Part shown: one piece after another, positions 22,290 to 33,014 of the stretch
How the letters are laid out: every line of letters begins with the position of its first letter
Numbering within the stretch: position 1 is the first letter of the stretch
Assembly (NCBI RefSeq): GCF_001050515.1
Contig: NZ_CAHS01000011.1
Span: 62,001-126,000 of the forward strand
DNA from: Erwinia piriflorinigrans CFBP 5888
GTDB taxonomy: Bacteria; Pseudomonadota; Gammaproteobacteria; Enterobacterales; Enterobacteriaceae
Direction: 5' to 3'
Length of the DNA stretch: 64,000 nt
The notes under the pieces: model-generated
The model's input: only the letters and a program-made list of their open reading frames with translations
Told to the model about the DNA's origin: nothing
The model's database searches: none
Translations under genes and position numbers: made by a program

Positions 22290-24004
22290 TGAGCGATGAA
22301 AAATATCCTGGGCCGCTGGTGGTTGAAGGTAAACTGGTCGACGCCGAACGCCTGAAGAAACAGAGCAACTACCTGCGCGGTGGTATTGCTGAAGACCTGC
22401 ACGACGGGCTGACCGGTGGCTTTAACGGCGATAACTTCCTGCTGATCCGCTTTCACGGCATGTACCAGCAGGACGATCGCGATATCCGCGCCGAGCGTGC
22501 CGAACAGAAGCTGGATGCGCGTCATGCCATGATGCTGCGCTGTCGCCTGCCGGGCGGGATCATAACGCCAAAACAGTGGCTGGCTATCGATAAATTCGCC
22601 AGCAATAACACCATCTACGGCAGTATCCGTCTGACCAACCGTCAGACGTTCCAGTTCCACGGCATCCTGAAGGGCAACGTCAAACCGGCTCATCAGATGC
22701 TACACGAAGTCGGGCTGGACGCGCTGGCCACCGCGAACGACGTTAACCGCAACGTGCTGTGCAGCTCGAACCCGATTGAATCCGAACTGCACCAGGAAGC
22801 GTACGAATGGGCGAAGAAGCTCTCCGAGCATCTGCTGCCGCGCACCCGCGCCTACGCGGAGATCTGGCTTGACCAGGAAAAAGTCGCCACCACCGATGAA
22901 GAGCCGATCCTCGGTGAAACCTATCTGCCGCGTAAGTTCAAAACCACGGTGGTGGTTCCGCCGCACAATGACGTTGACCTGCACGCCAATGACATGAACT
23001 TTATCGCCATTGCCGAACACGGCAAGCTGGTTGGTTTTAACCTGCTGGTTGGCGGCGGTCTCTCTATCGATCACGGTAATAAGGCAACCTATGCCCGTAC
23101 CGCCAGCGAGTTTGGCTATCTGCCGCTGAGTAAGATCCTCGACGTAGCTGAAGCGGTCGTGACCACCCAGCGTGACTGGGGCAACCGTACCGACCGCAAA
23201 AACGCCAAAACCAAATATACCCTGGAGCGCGTAGGGCCGGATGTCTTCAAGGCTGAAGTAGAACGCCGTGCCGGTATCGCCTTTGAGCCGATCCGACCGT
23301 ATGAATTTACCACCCGTGGCGATCGTTTTGGCTGGGTGAAGGGCATCGATCATAAGTGGCATCTGACGCTGTTTATCGAAAATGGCCGCCTGCTGGATTA
23401 CCCCGACCGCCCGCTGAAAACCGGTCTGGCCGAAATTGCCAACATTCACCAGGGTGACTTCCGCTTAACCGCTAATCAGAACCTGATTGTCGCCGGGGTG
23501 CCGGAGTCGGAAAAAGAGAACATTGAGCAGCTGGCGCTGTCACACGGTCTGATGGAAAACGTTAGCCACCAGCGTGAAAACTCAATGGCCTGCGTGGCAT
23601 TCCCTACCTGCCCGCTGGCAATGGCGGAAGCAGAGCGTTTTCTGCCGCAGTTCGTCACCCGTGTGGAAGCGATCATGACCGCGCACGGCGTGGGCGATGA
23701 GCATATCGTTCTGCGCGTCACCGGCTGCCCTAACGGCTGCGGTCGTGCGCTGCTGGCAGAAATCGGCCTGGTGGGTAAAGCGCCGGGGCGTTATAACCTG
23801 CACCTCGGCGGGAATCGCATCGGCACGCGCATTCCGCGCATGTATCAGGAAAACATTAACGAAGAGCAAATTCTGGCTACCCTTGATGACCTGATTGGCC
23901 GCTGGTCACAAGAGCGTGATGCAGACGAAGGCTTCGGTGATTTCACCATCCGTGCCGGAGTGGTAAAACCGGTACTCGATCCGGCCCGTGATTTCTGGCA
24001 ATGA
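22289..24004 (+). CDS. cysI: Sulfite reductase [NADPH] hemoprotein beta-subunit
   Basis: This 571-residue subunit binds siroheme and a [4Fe-4S] cluster and reduces sulfite to sulfide. The cluster cysteines are in [17 protein letters not shown] near residue 433 and in [16 protein letters not shown] near 480. Two sulfite/nitrite-reductase ferredoxin-like half domains flank the sirohaem domains, and the sirohaem-binding arginine segment [14 protein letters not shown] is near 115. It starts in a TAATG overlap with cysJ and is followed after 12 bp by cysH, so cysJIH is one operon. Confidence 0.97.
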   Translation: MSDEKYPGPLVVEGKLVDAERLKKQSNYLRGGIAEDLHDGLTGGFNGDNFLLIRFHGMYQQDDRDIRAERAEQKLDARHAMMLRCRLPGGIITPKQWLAIDKFASNNTIYGSIRLTNRQTFQFHGILKGNVKPAHQMLHEVGLDALATANDVNRNVLCSSNPIESELHQEAYEWAKKLSEHLLPRTRAYAEIWLDQEKVATTDEEPILGETYLPRKFKTTVVVPPHNDVDLHANDMNFIAIAEHGKLVGFNLLVGGGLSIDHGNKATYARTASEFGYLPLSKILDVAEAVVTTQRDWGNRTDRKNAKTKYTLERVGPDVFKAEVERRAGIAFEPIRPYEFTTRGDRFGWVKGIDHKWHLTLFIENGRLLDYPDRPLKTGLAEIANIHQGDFRLTANQNLIVAGVPESEKENIEQLALSHGLMENVSHQRENSMACVAFPTCPLAMAEAERFLPQFVTRVEAIMTAHGVGDEHIVLRVTGCPNGCGRALLAEIGLVGKAPGRYNLHLGGNRIGTRIPRMYQENINEEQILATLDDLIGRWSQERDADEGFGDFTIRAGVVKPVLDPARDFWQ

Positions 24005-24016
24005 TGGAGGCATAAC

Positions 24017-24748
24017 ATGGCGCTTCTCGATCTCTCTGAACTGAATGAACTCCCTAAGGTCGAGCGCGTGATGGCGCTCGCCGAAACGAATAATATGCTG
24101 GATACACTTTCCGCCGAGGATCGGGTTATCTGGGGGCTGGAGAATCTGCCAGGTCAGGCGGTATTGACCTCCAGCTTTGGTATTCAGGCGGCGGTGAGCC
24201 TGCATCTGGTGACGCGTCAGAAAGCCGATATCCCGGTGATCCTCACCGACACCGGATACCTGTTCCCGGAAACTTACCAGTTTATTGATCAACTGACGGA
24301 AAAGCTCGATCTTAACCTACAGGTGTTCCGCGCTGCACAAAGTCCGGCGTGGCAGGAAGCTCGCTACGGCAAGCTATGGGAGCAGGGCGTGGAAGGCATT
24401 GAGCGCTACAACCAGATCAATAAGGTGGAACCGATGAACCGTGCGCTGGAAACGTTGCAGGGTCAGACGTGGTTTGCCGGACTGCGCCGCGATCAGTCCG
24501 GCAGCCGCGCCCATCTTCCGGTGCTGGCTGTCAAAAAAGGCATTTTCAAACTGCTGCCGATTATTGACTGGGATAACCGTCAGGTTTACCAGTATTTGCA
24601 ACAGCATGGTTTGAGCTACCATCCGCTGTGGGAGCAGGGCTATCTGTCGGTCGGCGATACTCACACCACGCGTAAATGGGAGCCGGGTATGGCGGAAGAA
24701 GAAACCCGCTTCTTCGGCCTCAAGCGCGAATGCGGCCTGCACGAATAG
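24017..24748 (+). CDS. cysH: Phosphoadenosine phosphosulfate (PAPS) reductase
   Basis: This 243-residue cytosolic enzyme reduces PAPS to sulfite with thioredoxin. The PP-loop-like pyrophosphate-binding stretch [15 protein letters not shown] is near residue 52, the [15 protein letters not shown] segment near 80, and the C-terminal catalytic cysteine motif KRECGLHE sits at the end. There is no cysteine pair for an iron-sulfur cluster, which places it in the PAPS-type group and fits the presence of cysC nearby. A GGAGG sequence precedes the start. Confidence 0.97.
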   Translation: MALLDLSELNELPKVERVMALAETNNMLDTLSAEDRVIWGLENLPGQAVLTSSFGIQAAVSLHLVTRQKADIPVILTDTGYLFPETYQFIDQLTEKLDLNLQVFRAAQSPAWQEARYGKLWEQGVEGIERYNQINKVEPMNRALETLQGQTWFAGLRRDQSGSRAHLPVLAVKKGIFKLLPIIDWDNRQVYQYLQQHGLSYHPLWEQGYLSVGDTHTTRKWEPGMAEEETRFFGLKRECGLHE

Positions 24749-25053
24749 TGCTGATATTGTAGCGGGCTCCCAACCGGGGTTCGCTGCGCTGACTGTTTCC
24801 ATCTCCCTTTTTGTATACGTCACTCCTCTCCCTGTTTCCCTCCCGCTTGTGAATATCTCGCCGAATGATGTTGCGATCGCGCCAGAGTAAAGATTAATTT
24901 TAGTTAAGTTATAACCTTGAAATTTAGGCGTGTTAATTAAAATAGTCTATGAAAATGACAGTTTCATTAATATTCTCTCAAGCCATTGTTTAATTTTTGT
25001 TATGAATAAATACTTGTGTTGAGACGTTACGATCTTGCACAAGGAGATAAAAA
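24749..25053. other. Intergenic region cysH to acyltransferase gene
   Basis: The first part (to about 24830) has GC-rich partial hairpins that could end the cysJIH transcript, though none has a clear T tract. From about 24880 the sequence becomes AT-rich and leads to a strong AAGGAG ribosome-binding site at 25041-25046. In E. coli K-12 the CRISPR-Cas locus occupies this side of cysH; no repeats or cas genes are visible here. Confidence 0.5.
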
Positions 25054-25887
25054 ATGAAATCTCATGTTTCTGGTAAGACTTGGCACACAAAGCGTTCACT
25101 CCACTTTGCCAGGCAGAAAATGCCGCCAGATATCAGTATTGAACCGGTGAGTACCCTGCATGATTTTTGTTGCGCCATGCGCAAGTTGCATACGGAGTAT
25201 GTTCGTCTTGGGATACTTAAACGTCAGCAGGGCGATATGCTGTTCTCGCCGTGGCTTTTACACCAGGGCAGCCGTCTGCTGGTGGCGAAAAAAGGAGATG
25301 AAGTAGTGGGAAGTATTTCTCTGATCCCACAGGCTGGGTTGGGGATGCCGGCCGAGGCGGTATTCGGTGATGCAATCCGTCAACAGGGTAGCGCACCGCA
25401 GCGCACCGCAGAGATTGGTTCATTGTGTATTGACGAGCGCTATCGCGGTACTGGATTGCTGCGTGGGCTGTATGCAACCGCCATCCTCTATGCGGCTTTC
25501 TGGCAGAATATCGACACCATTTTTATTCAAATTGACAGTCGTAAGGCGCGTTTCTACCGTGAAATGTTGTTCTTCAAGTCGGTTGTCAGTAGTCGCCCAC
25601 ATCCTGGCTATCAAAATTTGAGCGCTGCATTAATGCGGGTAGATATCAAATCTGCGCTGGTGCAAATACGTTCCAGCCTGGACTCGCAGCGGCGTATGAC
25701 GCTAAAGCAGGTGATGGCGTCCCTGCACATCGACAATCTCTATCAGCAGCTGCATGTCAGCCTGGCGCGGAAACAACGATTTCATTGGAACACGCGATGT
25801 GTCCATGATTATTGTCAGCGCTGTGGCGTCGACACCGAGCGCTGCGACGAGCGCTTGCGTCAGGTTTTGCAGCAGTCATGGGGTTAG
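25054..25887 (+). CDS. GNAT-fold N-acyltransferase family protein, unknown substrate
   Basis: This 277-residue protein has a GNAT-like core at about residues 30-195: LLVAKKGDEVVGSISLIP near 73-90, then EIGSLCIDERYRGTGLLRGL near 123-142, which carries the R-G-x-G/L acyl-CoA loop, then IDSRKARFYREMLFF near 168. The layout is like FeeM-type or exosortase-associated acyltransferases that use acyl donors. The C-terminal 80 residues are basic and contain a cysteine-rich stretch CVHDYCQRCGVDTERC that might bind metal. The ribosome-binding site AAGGAG is eight bases before the ATG. It is a single gene between cysH and cysG; the function is unknown. Confidence 0.7.
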   Translation: MKSHVSGKTWHTKRSLHFARQKMPPDISIEPVSTLHDFCCAMRKLHTEYVRLGILKRQQGDMLFSPWLLHQGSRLLVAKKGDEVVGSISLIPQAGLGMPAEAVFGDAIRQQGSAPQRTAEIGSLCIDERYRGTGLLRGLYATAILYAAFWQNIDTIFIQIDSRKARFYREMLFFKSVVSSRPHPGYQNLSAALMRVDIKSALVQIRSSLDSQRRMTLKQVMASLHIDNLYQQLHVSLARKQRFHWNTRCVHDYCQRCGVDTERCDERLRQVLQQSWG

Positions 25888-25915
25888 CTCCGGAAAATAG
25901 GGAGCTCTGTCCCTT

Positions 25916-26200
25916 CTAGACGCCGACTAACGCGGAAAACTCAGCCGCAGCACGGGTGATATTGACTTTGGTCACCTCATACTGCGCCACCGCCTGAAAC
26001 GGGTCCTCTGCCAGAATGGCATCCAGCCGGGGACGATCCATCTCTTTCACCATAATCATGCCGCCCGTGCGCGGGTCTTTACGCCCGGCGCTGATAAAGT
26101 CTCCGCTGGCAAAATAGCGGTTAAGCCATTCGATATGCGGTTCCAGCAGGCGGTTAACTTCTTCCATTGGGTGGGTATAGCTAAGAAAAACAAGATACAT
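25916..26200 (-). CDS. YciI family protein
   Basis: This 94-residue protein has the dimeric alpha/beta ferredoxin-like pattern of the YciI family. It shows the N-terminal strand MYLVFLSYT, HIEWLNRYFASGDFISAGR near residue 22, MIMVKEMDRPRLDAILAEDPF near 48-68, and YEVTKV near 74. The histidine and aspartate of the family's putative active site (H22, D65 area) are present. Members have been linked to chlorinated-catechol or unknown small-molecule chemistry; the role here is unknown. It is encoded convergently to the GNAT-fold gene with a 28-bp gap. Confidence 0.8.
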   Translation of the reverse strand: MYLVFLSYTHPMEEVNRLLEPHIEWLNRYFASGDFISAGRKDPRTGGMIMVKEMDRPRLDAILAEDPFQAVAQYEVTKVNITRAAAEFSALVGV

Positions 26201-26514
26201 AACGACTCCAGATGTTAAAAGAGAGCAGACAGTATTGAATAACCTTACAGATCAAGCGCTCCGGAAGGAAGGAAACAGGGTGTTATCTGCTGCCCATCAG
26301 GAAAAATTTTCAATTAGCCACGTTGGCCACAGGTCGATATGCCAGTCGGTTCATCAGTTAAACGCCAGAAATATCATTTGTTAAGCACAATTTGTTCGTA
26401 GCTTTACCACGACGTTATTCCATTCGGTAACTACTCATTCCAATTAGTAATTTCATAACCCTTCAGCCAGACACGTATAGTCCCTTTCAAGCTTATGTGA
26501 TTAAGAAGGTTCGC
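26201..26514. other. Control region between the YciI gene and cysG
   Basis: This 314-bp divergent region carries promoters for the leftward yciI-like gene and, at its right end, for the rightward cysG-cysDNC operon. The right half is AT-rich, which fits a CysB-activated promoter, but I could not fix exact elements by eye. Confidence 0.4.
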
Positions 26515-27930
26515 GTGGATTATCTCCCTCTTTTTGCTGATATCAGACACAAGCCGGTGCTGGTGGTGGGCGGCGGCGATGTGGCTGCACGCAAAATCGA
26601 ACTACTGCGCCGGGCTGGAGCACGGGTACAGATCGTTTCACGCGAGCTGTGCGAAGAGCTTGCCGTTCTTGCCGAGAGTCACAGCGTGGAATGGCTGGCC
26701 ACCGCCTACCAGCCAGAACAGCTCGAACGGGTATTCCTGGTGATTGCTGCCACCGATAATGCGGAACTCAACGGGCAGGTTTATCAGGATGCCACCGCTC
26801 GCCATCTGCTGGCTAACGTGGTGGATGACCAGCCGAAATGCTCATTTATCTTCCCTTCCATCGTCGACCGTTCTCCACTGGTGGTAGCGATTTCTTCCAG
26901 CGGCACCGCGCCGGTGCTGGCGCGTCTGCTGCGTGAAAAACTGGAGGCGTTGCTGCCTGCTAATCTCGGCCAGATGGCGCAGATCGCCGGGCAGTGGCGC
27001 GACAAGGTTAAAGCACGCTTCTCAATGATGTCCGATCGCCGCCGCTTCTGGGACAAAGCCTTTAACGGGCTGTTCGCCAGCCAGGTGGCCTCGGGCAATG
27101 TGGATGGAGCCAAACGCACGCTCGACAGCCAGTTAACCGATGTGGAAACGCCCCAGGGAGAAATCATCCTGGTCGGTGCTGGCCCTGGGGACAGCGGGCT
27201 GCTGACTCTGCGCGGATTACAGGTGATGCAGCTGGCGGATGTGGTGCTGTATGACTATCTGGTCAGTGACGAGATCCTTGATCTGGTGCGGCGCGATGCC
27301 GACCGTATCTGCGTCGGCAAACGTGCTAACGCTCACAGCGTGCCGCAGGGAGAGATCAACCGCATGCTGGTGGAGCTGGCGCAGCAGGGTAAGCGCGTGG
27401 TGCGGCTGAAGGGCGGCGATCCGTTTATCTTTGGCCGTGGCGGTGAAGAGCTACAGGCGGCTGCGGCTGCGGGCATCCCGTTCCAGGTGGTGCCCGGTGT
27501 CACGGCGGCTGCCGGTGCCACCGCCTACGCCGGTATTCCGCTCACCCATCGCGACTATGCCCAGAGCGTACTCTTCGTCACCGGGCAGTGCCGTACCGAC
27601 GGTAATGGTACCGACTGGCCTTCGCTGGCGCGTGCGCGACAGACGCTGGCGATTTATATGGGGGCTATGGCTGCGGGGGACATCGCCGATCAGTTAATGA
27701 CCCACGGGCGCGATCCGGCAACGCCGGTGGCGGTGATCGGGCGCGGCACTCGTCAGGATCAACAGGTACTGACCGGCACGCTCGAACAGCTGGGAGAACT
27801 GGCACAAAATGCCCCAACCCCAGCGCTGTTGGTGATTGGCGAAGTGGTCAATCTGCATCAGCAGCTGGCGTGGTATCAACATTCAGCGCAGCAGGACGGA
27901 CGACAGTCCCCCGTTGTGAATTTGGCTTGA
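26515..27930 (+). CDS. cysG: Siroheme synthase CysG (multifunctional)
   Basis: This 471-residue fusion makes siroheme, the cofactor of CysI. The N-terminal half is a Rossmann dehydrogenase/ferrochelatase with [15 protein letters not shown] near residue 15 and [16 protein letters not shown] near 110. The C-terminal half, from about residue 215, is uroporphyrinogen-III methyltransferase with [17 protein letters not shown] and [17 protein letters not shown] near 300. I chose GTG at 26515 because it gives the family start (V/M)DYLPLF and has AGAAGG five bases upstream; a GTG six codons earlier is possible. It lies ten bases before cysD, so siroheme supply is co-expressed with sulfate activation. 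Confidence 0.93.
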   Translation: MDYLPLFADIRHKPVLVVGGGDVAARKIELLRRAGARVQIVSRELCEELAVLAESHSVEWLATAYQPEQLERVFLVIAATDNAELNGQVYQDATARHLLANVVDDQPKCSFIFPSIVDRSPLVVAISSSGTAPVLARLLREKLEALLPANLGQMAQIAGQWRDKVKARFSMMSDRRRFWDKAFNGLFASQVASGNVDGAKRTLDSQLTDVETPQGEIILVGAGPGDSGLLTLRGLQVMQLADVVLYDYLVSDEILDLVRRDADRICVGKRANAHSVPQGEINRMLVELAQQGKRVVRLKGGDPFIFGRGGEELQAAAAAGIPFQVVPGVTAAAGATAYAGIPLTHRDYAQSVLFVTGQCRTDGNGTDWPSLARARQTLAIYMGAMAAGDIADQLMTHGRDPATPVAVIGRGTRQDQQVLTGTLEQLGELAQNAPTPALLVIGEVVNLHQQLAWYQHSAQQDGRQSPVVNLA

Positions 27931-27939
27931 GGAAAAATT

Positions 27940-28848
27940 ATGGATCAACAACGACTCACTCACCTGCGTCAGCTGGAGGCGGAAAGTATCCATATTATCC
28001 GCGAAGTGGCGGCAGAGTTCGCCAATCCGGTGATGATGTACTCCATTGGCAAAGATTCATCGGTGATGCTGCACCTGGCGCGTAAAGCCTTCTATCCGGG
28101 CACGCTGCCTTTCCCACTGCTGCATGTTGATACCGGCTGGAAATTCCGCGAAATGTATGAATTCCGCGACCGCATGGTCAAGAACATTGGCGCAGAACTG
28201 CTGGTCCACCGTAACCCGGAGGGTCTGGCTATGGGGATTAACCCCTTTGTGCATGGCAGTTCCAAACACACCGACATCATGAAAACCGAGGGGCTGAAGC
28301 AGGCGCTGGATAAGTATGGTTTTGATGCCGCCTTCGGCGGCGCACGCCGCGACGAAGAAAAATCCCGTGCCAAAGAGCGTATCTACTCTTTCCGCGATCG
28401 CTTCCACCGCTGGGACCCGAAAAACCAGCGTCCGGAGCTGTGGCACAACTACAACGGCCAGGTTAACAAAGGCGAAAGCATCCGCGTATTCCCGCTCTCC
28501 AACTGGACCGAGCTGGATATCTGGCAGTACATTTTCCTTGAAAATATCGAGATCGTGCCGCTGTACCTGGCCGCACCGCGCCCGGTGCTGGAGCGTGACG
28601 GCATGCTGATGATGATTGATGATGACCGTATCGATCTGCAGCCTGGCGAAGTGATTGAACAACGCATGGTGCGCTTCCGCACCCTCGGCTGCTGGCCGCT
28701 CACCGGTGCGGTGGAGTCGGAAGCACAAACGCTGCCCGGCATTATCGAAGAGATGCTGGTCTCAACCACCAGCGAGCGCCAGGGGCGAATGATAGACCGC
28801 GATCAGGCCGGCTCGATGGAGCTGAAGAAACGCCAGGGTTATTTCTAA
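27940..28848 (+). CDS. cysD: Sulfate adenylyltransferase subunit 2
   Basis: This 302-residue catalytic subunit of ATP sulfurylase joins ATP and sulfate to give adenylylsulfate, with GTP hydrolysis by CysN. The PP-loop-like [19 protein letters not shown] is near residue 35, and [16 protein letters not shown] near 130 is the conserved ATP-binding block. The length is the same as E. coli CysD. It is second in the cysG-cysD-cysN-cysC operon, with ten-base gaps on each side. Confidence 0.97.
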   Translation: MDQQRLTHLRQLEAESIHIIREVAAEFANPVMMYSIGKDSSVMLHLARKAFYPGTLPFPLLHVDTGWKFREMYEFRDRMVKNIGAELLVHRNPEGLAMGINPFVHGSSKHTDIMKTEGLKQALDKYGFDAAFGGARRDEEKSRAKERIYSFRDRFHRWDPKNQRPELWHNYNGQVNKGESIRVFPLSNWTELDIWQYIFLENIEIVPLYLAAPRPVLERDGMLMMIDDDRIDLQPGEVIEQRMVRFRTLGCWPLTGAVESEAQTLPGIIEEMLVSTTSERQGRMIDRDQAGSMELKKRQGYF

Positions 28849-28857
28849 GGAGCCGCC

Positions 28858-30288
28858 ATGAACAACATTATTGCACAACAGATTGCCGATCAGGGCGGGG
28901 TGGAAGCCTGGCTGCACGCCCAGCAAAATAAAAGCCTGCTGCGTTTTCTCACCTGCGGCAGCGTCGACGACGGTAAAAGCACCCTGATTGGCCGCCTGCT
29001 GCACGATACGCGCCAGATTTATGAAGACCAGCTCTCTTCGCTGCATAACGATAGTAAACGCCACGGGACTCAGGGAGAAAAACTGGATCTGGCGCTGCTG
29101 GTCGACGGCTTACAGGCCGAGCGCGAACAGGGCATTACCATTGACGTGGCCTATCGCTACTTCTCTACAGAAAAACGCAAATTTATTATTGCCGATACTC
29201 CCGGCCACGAGCAGTACACGCGCAATATGGCCACCGGGGCGTCAACCTGCGATCTGGCGATCCTGCTGATCGATGCACGTAAAGGCGTGCTCGATCAAAC
29301 CCGCCGTCACAGCTTTATCTCGACGCTGCTGGGCATTAAACACTTGGTGGTGGCTGTCAACAAAATGGATCTGGTGGACTACAGCCAGGCAACCTTTGAA
29401 CAGATCAAACAGGATTATCTCGATTTTGCTACGCAGCTGCCGGGCAATCTGGATATTCGTTTCGTGCCGCTGTCGGCGCTGGAAGGCGAAAACGTGGCCG
29501 CACCGAGCGAACAGATGGGCTGGTACAGCGGCCCGACGCTGCTTGACGTGCTGGAAACCGTCGAAGTGCAGCGCGTTGTTGAGCAGCAGCCGATGCGTTT
29601 CCCGGTACAGTACGTTAACCGCCCCAACCTGGATTTTCGTGGCTACGCGGGGACCCTGGCATCCGGCAGCGTGCAGGTCGGACAACGGGTGAAAGTGCTG
29701 CCTTCTGGCGTTGAGTCGAGCATTGCACGCATCGTTACCTTTGACGGCGATCTGCAACAGGCTGCCGCCGGGGAAGCGATCACCCTGGTGCTGAAAGATG
29801 AGATTGATATCAGCCGTGGCGACCTGCTGGTGGATGCCAGTTCGGAACTGACTCCTGTTCGTGCCGCTACGGTTGACGTGGTATGGATGGCCGAGCAACC
29901 GCTGGTGCCCGGGCAGAGTTTTGATGTGAAAATCGCCGGTAAGAAAACCCGTGCGCGTGTTGAGAACATTCAGCATCAGGTTGAAATCAATCATTTGACG
30001 CAGCATTCCAGCGCGGAACTGCCGCTGAACGGCATCGGTTTGGTTGATATCATTTTTGATGAACCTATGGTTCTTGACAGCTATCAGCAGAACCCGGTCA
30101 CCGGCGGCATGATCTTTATCGATCGCCTGAGTAACGTCACGGTGGGAGCCGGAATGATCCGTCAGCCGCTGGCAGAAGAGACCTCAGCCGGTAGCGCGAA
30201 CTTCAGTGCTTTTGAGCTGGAGCTGAATGCGCTGGTTCGCCGTCATTTCCCGCACTGGAATGCACGCGATCTGTTGGGCGGAAAATAA
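28858..30288 (+). CDS. cysN: Sulfate adenylyltransferase subunit 1 (GTPase)
   Basis: This 476-residue EF-Tu-like GTPase drives the sulfate-activating reaction of CysD. G1 is [14 protein letters not shown] near residue 35, G3 is DTPGHEQYT near 113, and G4 is NKMDLVD near 168; beta-barrel domains 2 and 3 follow from about 240. A good ribosome-binding site (AAGGAG) lies six bases before the ATG. It ends two bases before the cysC start. Confidence 0.97.
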   Translation: MNNIIAQQIADQGGVEAWLHAQQNKSLLRFLTCGSVDDGKSTLIGRLLHDTRQIYEDQLSSLHNDSKRHGTQGEKLDLALLVDGLQAEREQGITIDVAYRYFSTEKRKFIIADTPGHEQYTRNMATGASTCDLAILLIDARKGVLDQTRRHSFISTLLGIKHLVVAVNKMDLVDYSQATFEQIKQDYLDFATQLPGNLDIRFVPLSALEGENVAAPSEQMGWYSGPTLLDVLETVEVQRVVEQQPMRFPVQYVNRPNLDFRGYAGTLASGSVQVGQRVKVLPSGVESSIARIVTFDGDLQQAAAGEAITLVLKDEIDISRGDLLVDASSELTPVRAATVDVVWMAEQPLVPGQSFDVKIAGKKTRARVENIQHQVEINHLTQHSSAELPLNGIGLVDIIFDEPMVLDSYQQNPVTGGMIFIDRLSNVTVGAGMIRQPLAEETSAGSANFSAFELELNALVRRHFPHWNARDLLGGK

Positions 30289-30289
30289 T

Positions 30290-30895
30290 ATGGCGCAACA
30301 TGATGAGAACGTGGTGTGGCATGCGCATCCGGTAACGCGGGAGGCGCGTGAGCAGCGGCATGGTCATCAGGGCGCGGTATTGTGGTTTACCGGGCTGTCG
30401 GGGTCCGGTAAGTCCACCGTTGCCGGGGCGCTGGAGCAGGCGCTGCATCAGCTTGGCGTCAGCAGTTATCTGTTGGATGGTGATAACGTGCGTCACGGCC
30501 TGTGCCGTGATCTCGGCTTCAGTGATGACGATCGTAAAGAGAATATCCGCCGGGTGGGTGAAGTGGCACGGCTGATGGTGGATGCCGGGCTGGTGGTGCT
30601 CACCGCGTTTATCTCCCCCCATCGTGCTGAACGTCAGATGGTGCGCGATATGCTGGGAGAGGGGCGCTTTATCGAGGTGTTCGTTGATACGCCGCTGGCC
30701 ACTTGTGAAGCACGTGACCCGAAGGGGCTGTACAAGAAGGCGCGGGCGGGAGAACTGCGCAACTTCACCGGTATTGATGCGGAATACCAGGCCCCTTTGC
30801 ATGCCGATATCCATCTTGATGGCGAACAATTAGTAACACATTTGACCCGTCAAATATTAGATCTGTTGCGTCAGCAAGATATCATCAAACCCTGA
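30290..30895 (+). CDS. cysC: Adenylyl-sulfate kinase
   Basis: This 201-residue kinase phosphorylates adenylylsulfate to PAPS, the substrate of CysH. Walker A is GLSGSGKST near residue 35, [15 protein letters not shown] near 60 binds APS, and [18 protein letters not shown] is near 140. I started at the ATG of [10 protein letters not shown], which overlaps nothing and gives the E. coli length; the reading frame extends 21 codons into cysN. It ends the operon. Confidence 0.96.
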   Translation: MAQHDENVVWHAHPVTREAREQRHGHQGAVLWFTGLSGSGKSTVAGALEQALHQLGVSSYLLDGDNVRHGLCRDLGFSDDDRKENIRRVGEVARLMVDAGLVVLTAFISPHRAERQMVRDMLGEGRFIEVFVDTPLATCEARDPKGLYKKARAGELRNFTGIDAEYQAPLHADIHLDGEQLVTHLTRQILDLLRQQDIIKP

Positions 30896-30980
30896 GGTGA
30901 TTTTGGCTAACGTCCATCAAAGGGCGATGTGCAGGCAGGGTGATGTGATCGTTCCCTGCCTGAGTTTCAACGGGATATCT

Positions 30981-31304
30981 ATGCAAAACGTGACTCCTGT
31001 ACCGGCAGAGAAAAACGAGCGGCAGCGAAAAGAGAGTTCATGGTCTCTCCCCGGTGGCGTGATGGGCTTTATTGCCTGGTGGATAGCGCTGGCGATCCCG
31101 CTAATGATGTACGGCTCTGGTACGCTCTTCTTCTTTTTTCTCTATACCTGGCCTTTCTTTCTGGCGCTGTTACCCATATCGGTAATGGTTGGCGTGATCA
31201 TGAGCGCGCTGCTGCGCGGGCATGTGATTTGGATTGCGCTGGTCACTACCCTGCTAACGATATCCCTGTTCTGGCTCCTGCTCAGCCTGCTGACGGGCTG
31301 GTAA
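30981..31304 (+). CDS. ygbE: DUF3561 family membrane protein YgbE
   Basis: This 107-residue inner-membrane protein of unknown function has about three transmembrane helices (residues 26-47, 52-77 and 83-105). The ATG at 30981 gives MQNVTPVPAEKNERQRKE as the cytosolic N-terminus; the upstream 28 codons have no family similarity. It lies between cysC and ftsB as in other enterobacteria. Confidence 0.85.
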   Translation: MQNVTPVPAEKNERQRKESSWSLPGGVMGFIAWWIALAIPLMMYGSGTLFFFFLYTWPFFLALLPISVMVGVIMSALLRGHVIWIALVTTLLTISLFWLLLSLLTGW

Positions 31305-31497
31305 TGCGCTTTTCTCTGATGTACAAACACGTCGATGAGTGACAAAACCTTGCGTACCCGTCCACAAAGCGGGTAACACGGTGCTGCTTTTTAACGCGTT
31401 ACCTCAACTTTTTTTCTCAATGGCGTGCAATTTTATCGTCGGAGTGGAGTAACGTTAAAAGTTATGGGATGATTGGGCCGTTTCGCAGGGGGCGGGG

Positions 31498-31812
31498 ATG
31501 GGAAAACTTACGCTGCTGTTACTTGTACTTCTCGGCTGGCTGCAATATTCGCTCTGGCTGGGCAAGAACGGCATTCATGACTATACGCGTGTTGACGAAG
31601 ATGTTGCATCGCAGCAGGGCAATAACGCCAAACTTAAAGCGCGTAACGATCGGCTGTTTGCTGAAATCGATGATTTAAACGGCGGTTCAGAAGCGATCGA
31701 AGAGCGCGCGCGCAATGAGCTGGGTATGATTAAACCCGGCGAGACTTTCTATCGCCTTGTGCCGGACCAAAACAGACGCAACGCGCAGCAGGGACGGCCA
31801 GCCAGCCAGTAA
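31498..31812 (+). CDS. ftsB: Cell division protein FtsB
   Basis: This 104-residue bitopic membrane protein forms the FtsQ-FtsB-FtsL subcomplex of the divisome. A single transmembrane helix (residues 3-21, [17 protein letters not shown]) is followed by a periplasmic coiled coil (about 30-70, [18 protein letters not shown]) and the conserved [19 protein letters not shown]. It directly precedes ispD by seven bases. Confidence 0.96.
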   Translation: MGKLTLLLLVLLGWLQYSLWLGKNGIHDYTRVDEDVASQQGNNAKLKARNDRLFAEIDDLNGGSEAIEERARNELGMIKPGETFYRLVPDQNRRNAQQGRPASQ

Positions 31813-31819
31813 TCACCAC

Positions 31820-32524
31820 ATGAATAATGCCAATTCTTTACCGGACGTGATTGCCGTGGTGCCCGCAGCGGGTATTGGCAGCCGTATGCAGTCCGCCTGT
31901 CCTAAGCAGTACCTCACACTTTGCGGTAAAACCATTCTGGAGCACAGCCTGAATGCGCTGCTGGCGCATCCGGCGGTTAAGCGGGTGGTGGTGGCCCTAA
32001 GCCCACAAGACACCTGTTTTCATCTACTGCCCGTAGCCCGGGATAAGCGCATCACCACGGTGATTGGTGGCGTCCAGCGTGCTGACTCGGTGCTGGCGGG
32101 GTTGCAGGCTGCGACGTCAGCCCAGTGGGCGCTGGTACATGATGCCGCGCGTCCCTGCCTCCATCCTGATGATTTGGCCCGTTTGCTGGCACTGACTGCC
32201 AGCAGTGAAGTGGGCGGCATCCTGGCGGCGCCTGTGCGCGACACCATGAAGCGCGCCATCACCGGCTGTAGCGATATCGATCATACCGTTGAACGTGAGG
32301 CCCTGTGGCACGCACTGACGCCCCAGCTTTTTCCGTTGGTCCTGCTGCGTGACTGCCTGCAACGCGCGCTGAGCGAAGGTGCAACGATTACCGATGAGGC
32401 CTCGGCGCTGGAATACTGCGGCTATCATCCCGAGTTGGTCAACGGACGTAGCGACAATCTGAAAGTCACGCGACCGGAAGATCTGGCGCTGGCGCAATTT
32501 TATCTGACCCAAAGACAACGTTAA
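31820..32524 (+). CDS. ispD: 2-C-methyl-D-erythritol 4-phosphate cytidylyltransferase
   Basis: This 234-residue enzyme of the MEP isoprenoid pathway transfers CMP from CTP to methylerythritol phosphate. The nucleotide-binding signature [20 protein letters not shown] is near residues 13-32, and HDAARPCL near 105. I chose the ATG at 31820 (MNNANSLPD), just after the ftsB stop; the upstream extension overlaps ftsB in another frame. The ftsB-ispD-ispF-truD order is the enterobacterial one. Confidence 0.96.
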   Translation: MNNANSLPDVIAVVPAAGIGSRMQSACPKQYLTLCGKTILEHSLNALLAHPAVKRVVVALSPQDTCFHLLPVARDKRITTVIGGVQRADSVLAGLQAATSAQWALVHDAARPCLHPDDLARLLALTASSEVGGILAAPVRDTMKRAITGCSDIDHTVEREALWHALTPQLFPLVLLRDCLQRALSEGATITDEASALEYCGYHPELVNGRSDNLKVTRPEDLALAQFYLTQRQR

Positions 32525-32537
32525 TCAGGAGCGCAGA

Positions 32538-33011
32538 ATGCGTATTGGTCACGGTTTTGATGTACACGCTTTCGGCGGAGAAGGTCCGTTGATTATTGGC
32601 GGCGTACGCATCCCCTATGAAAAAGGTTTACTGGCCCACTCTGATGGTGACGTAGCGCTGCACGCCCTGACTGACGCCCTGCTCGGCGCGGCGGCGTTGG
32701 GCGATATCGGCAAACTGTTCCCGGATACTGATGAGGCCTACAAAGGTGCCGATAGCCGCGCGCTGCTGCGCGAAGCGCTGCGCCAGATCGCGCAGAAAGG
32801 TTATCGCGTGGGCAACGTTGACGTGACGATTATCGCCCAGGCACCAAAAATGCTGCCGCATGCGCCGCAGATGCGTATCAATATTGCCGAAGATCTGGGC
32901 ATTCATATGGACGAGGTCAACGTAAAGGCGACCACCACCGAAAAGCTCGGCTTTACCGGGCGCGGCGAAGGCATTGCCTGTGAAGCCGTCGCGTTATTGT
33001 TTAAGGCGTAA
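32538..33011 (+). CDS. ispF: 2-C-methyl-D-erythritol 2,4-cyclodiphosphate synthase
   Basis: This 157-residue trimeric enzyme cyclises the CDP-methylerythritol phosphate made after IspD. The zinc ligands are in [11 protein letters not shown] at residues 2-12 and [11 protein letters not shown] near 34-44; the C-terminal [16 protein letters not shown] is the family signature. A GGAG ribosome-binding site precedes the start. Three bases separate it from truD. Confidence 0.97.
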   Translation: MRIGHGFDVHAFGGEGPLIIGGVRIPYEKGLLAHSDGDVALHALTDALLGAAALGDIGKLFPDTDEAYKGADSRALLREALRQIAQKGYRVGNVDVTIIAQAPKMLPHAPQMRINIAEDLGIHMDEVNVKATTTEKLGFTGRGEGIACEAVALLFKA

Positions 33012-33014
33012 CTC

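Noticed and set aside
24749-26514. Possible CRISPR array near cysH, as in E. coli
   Set aside because: No regularly spaced direct repeats and no cas genes are visible.
29242-30006. 254-codon minus-strand frame inside cysN
   Set aside because: A shadow of the conserved cysN coding frame; its sequence has no recognisable motif.
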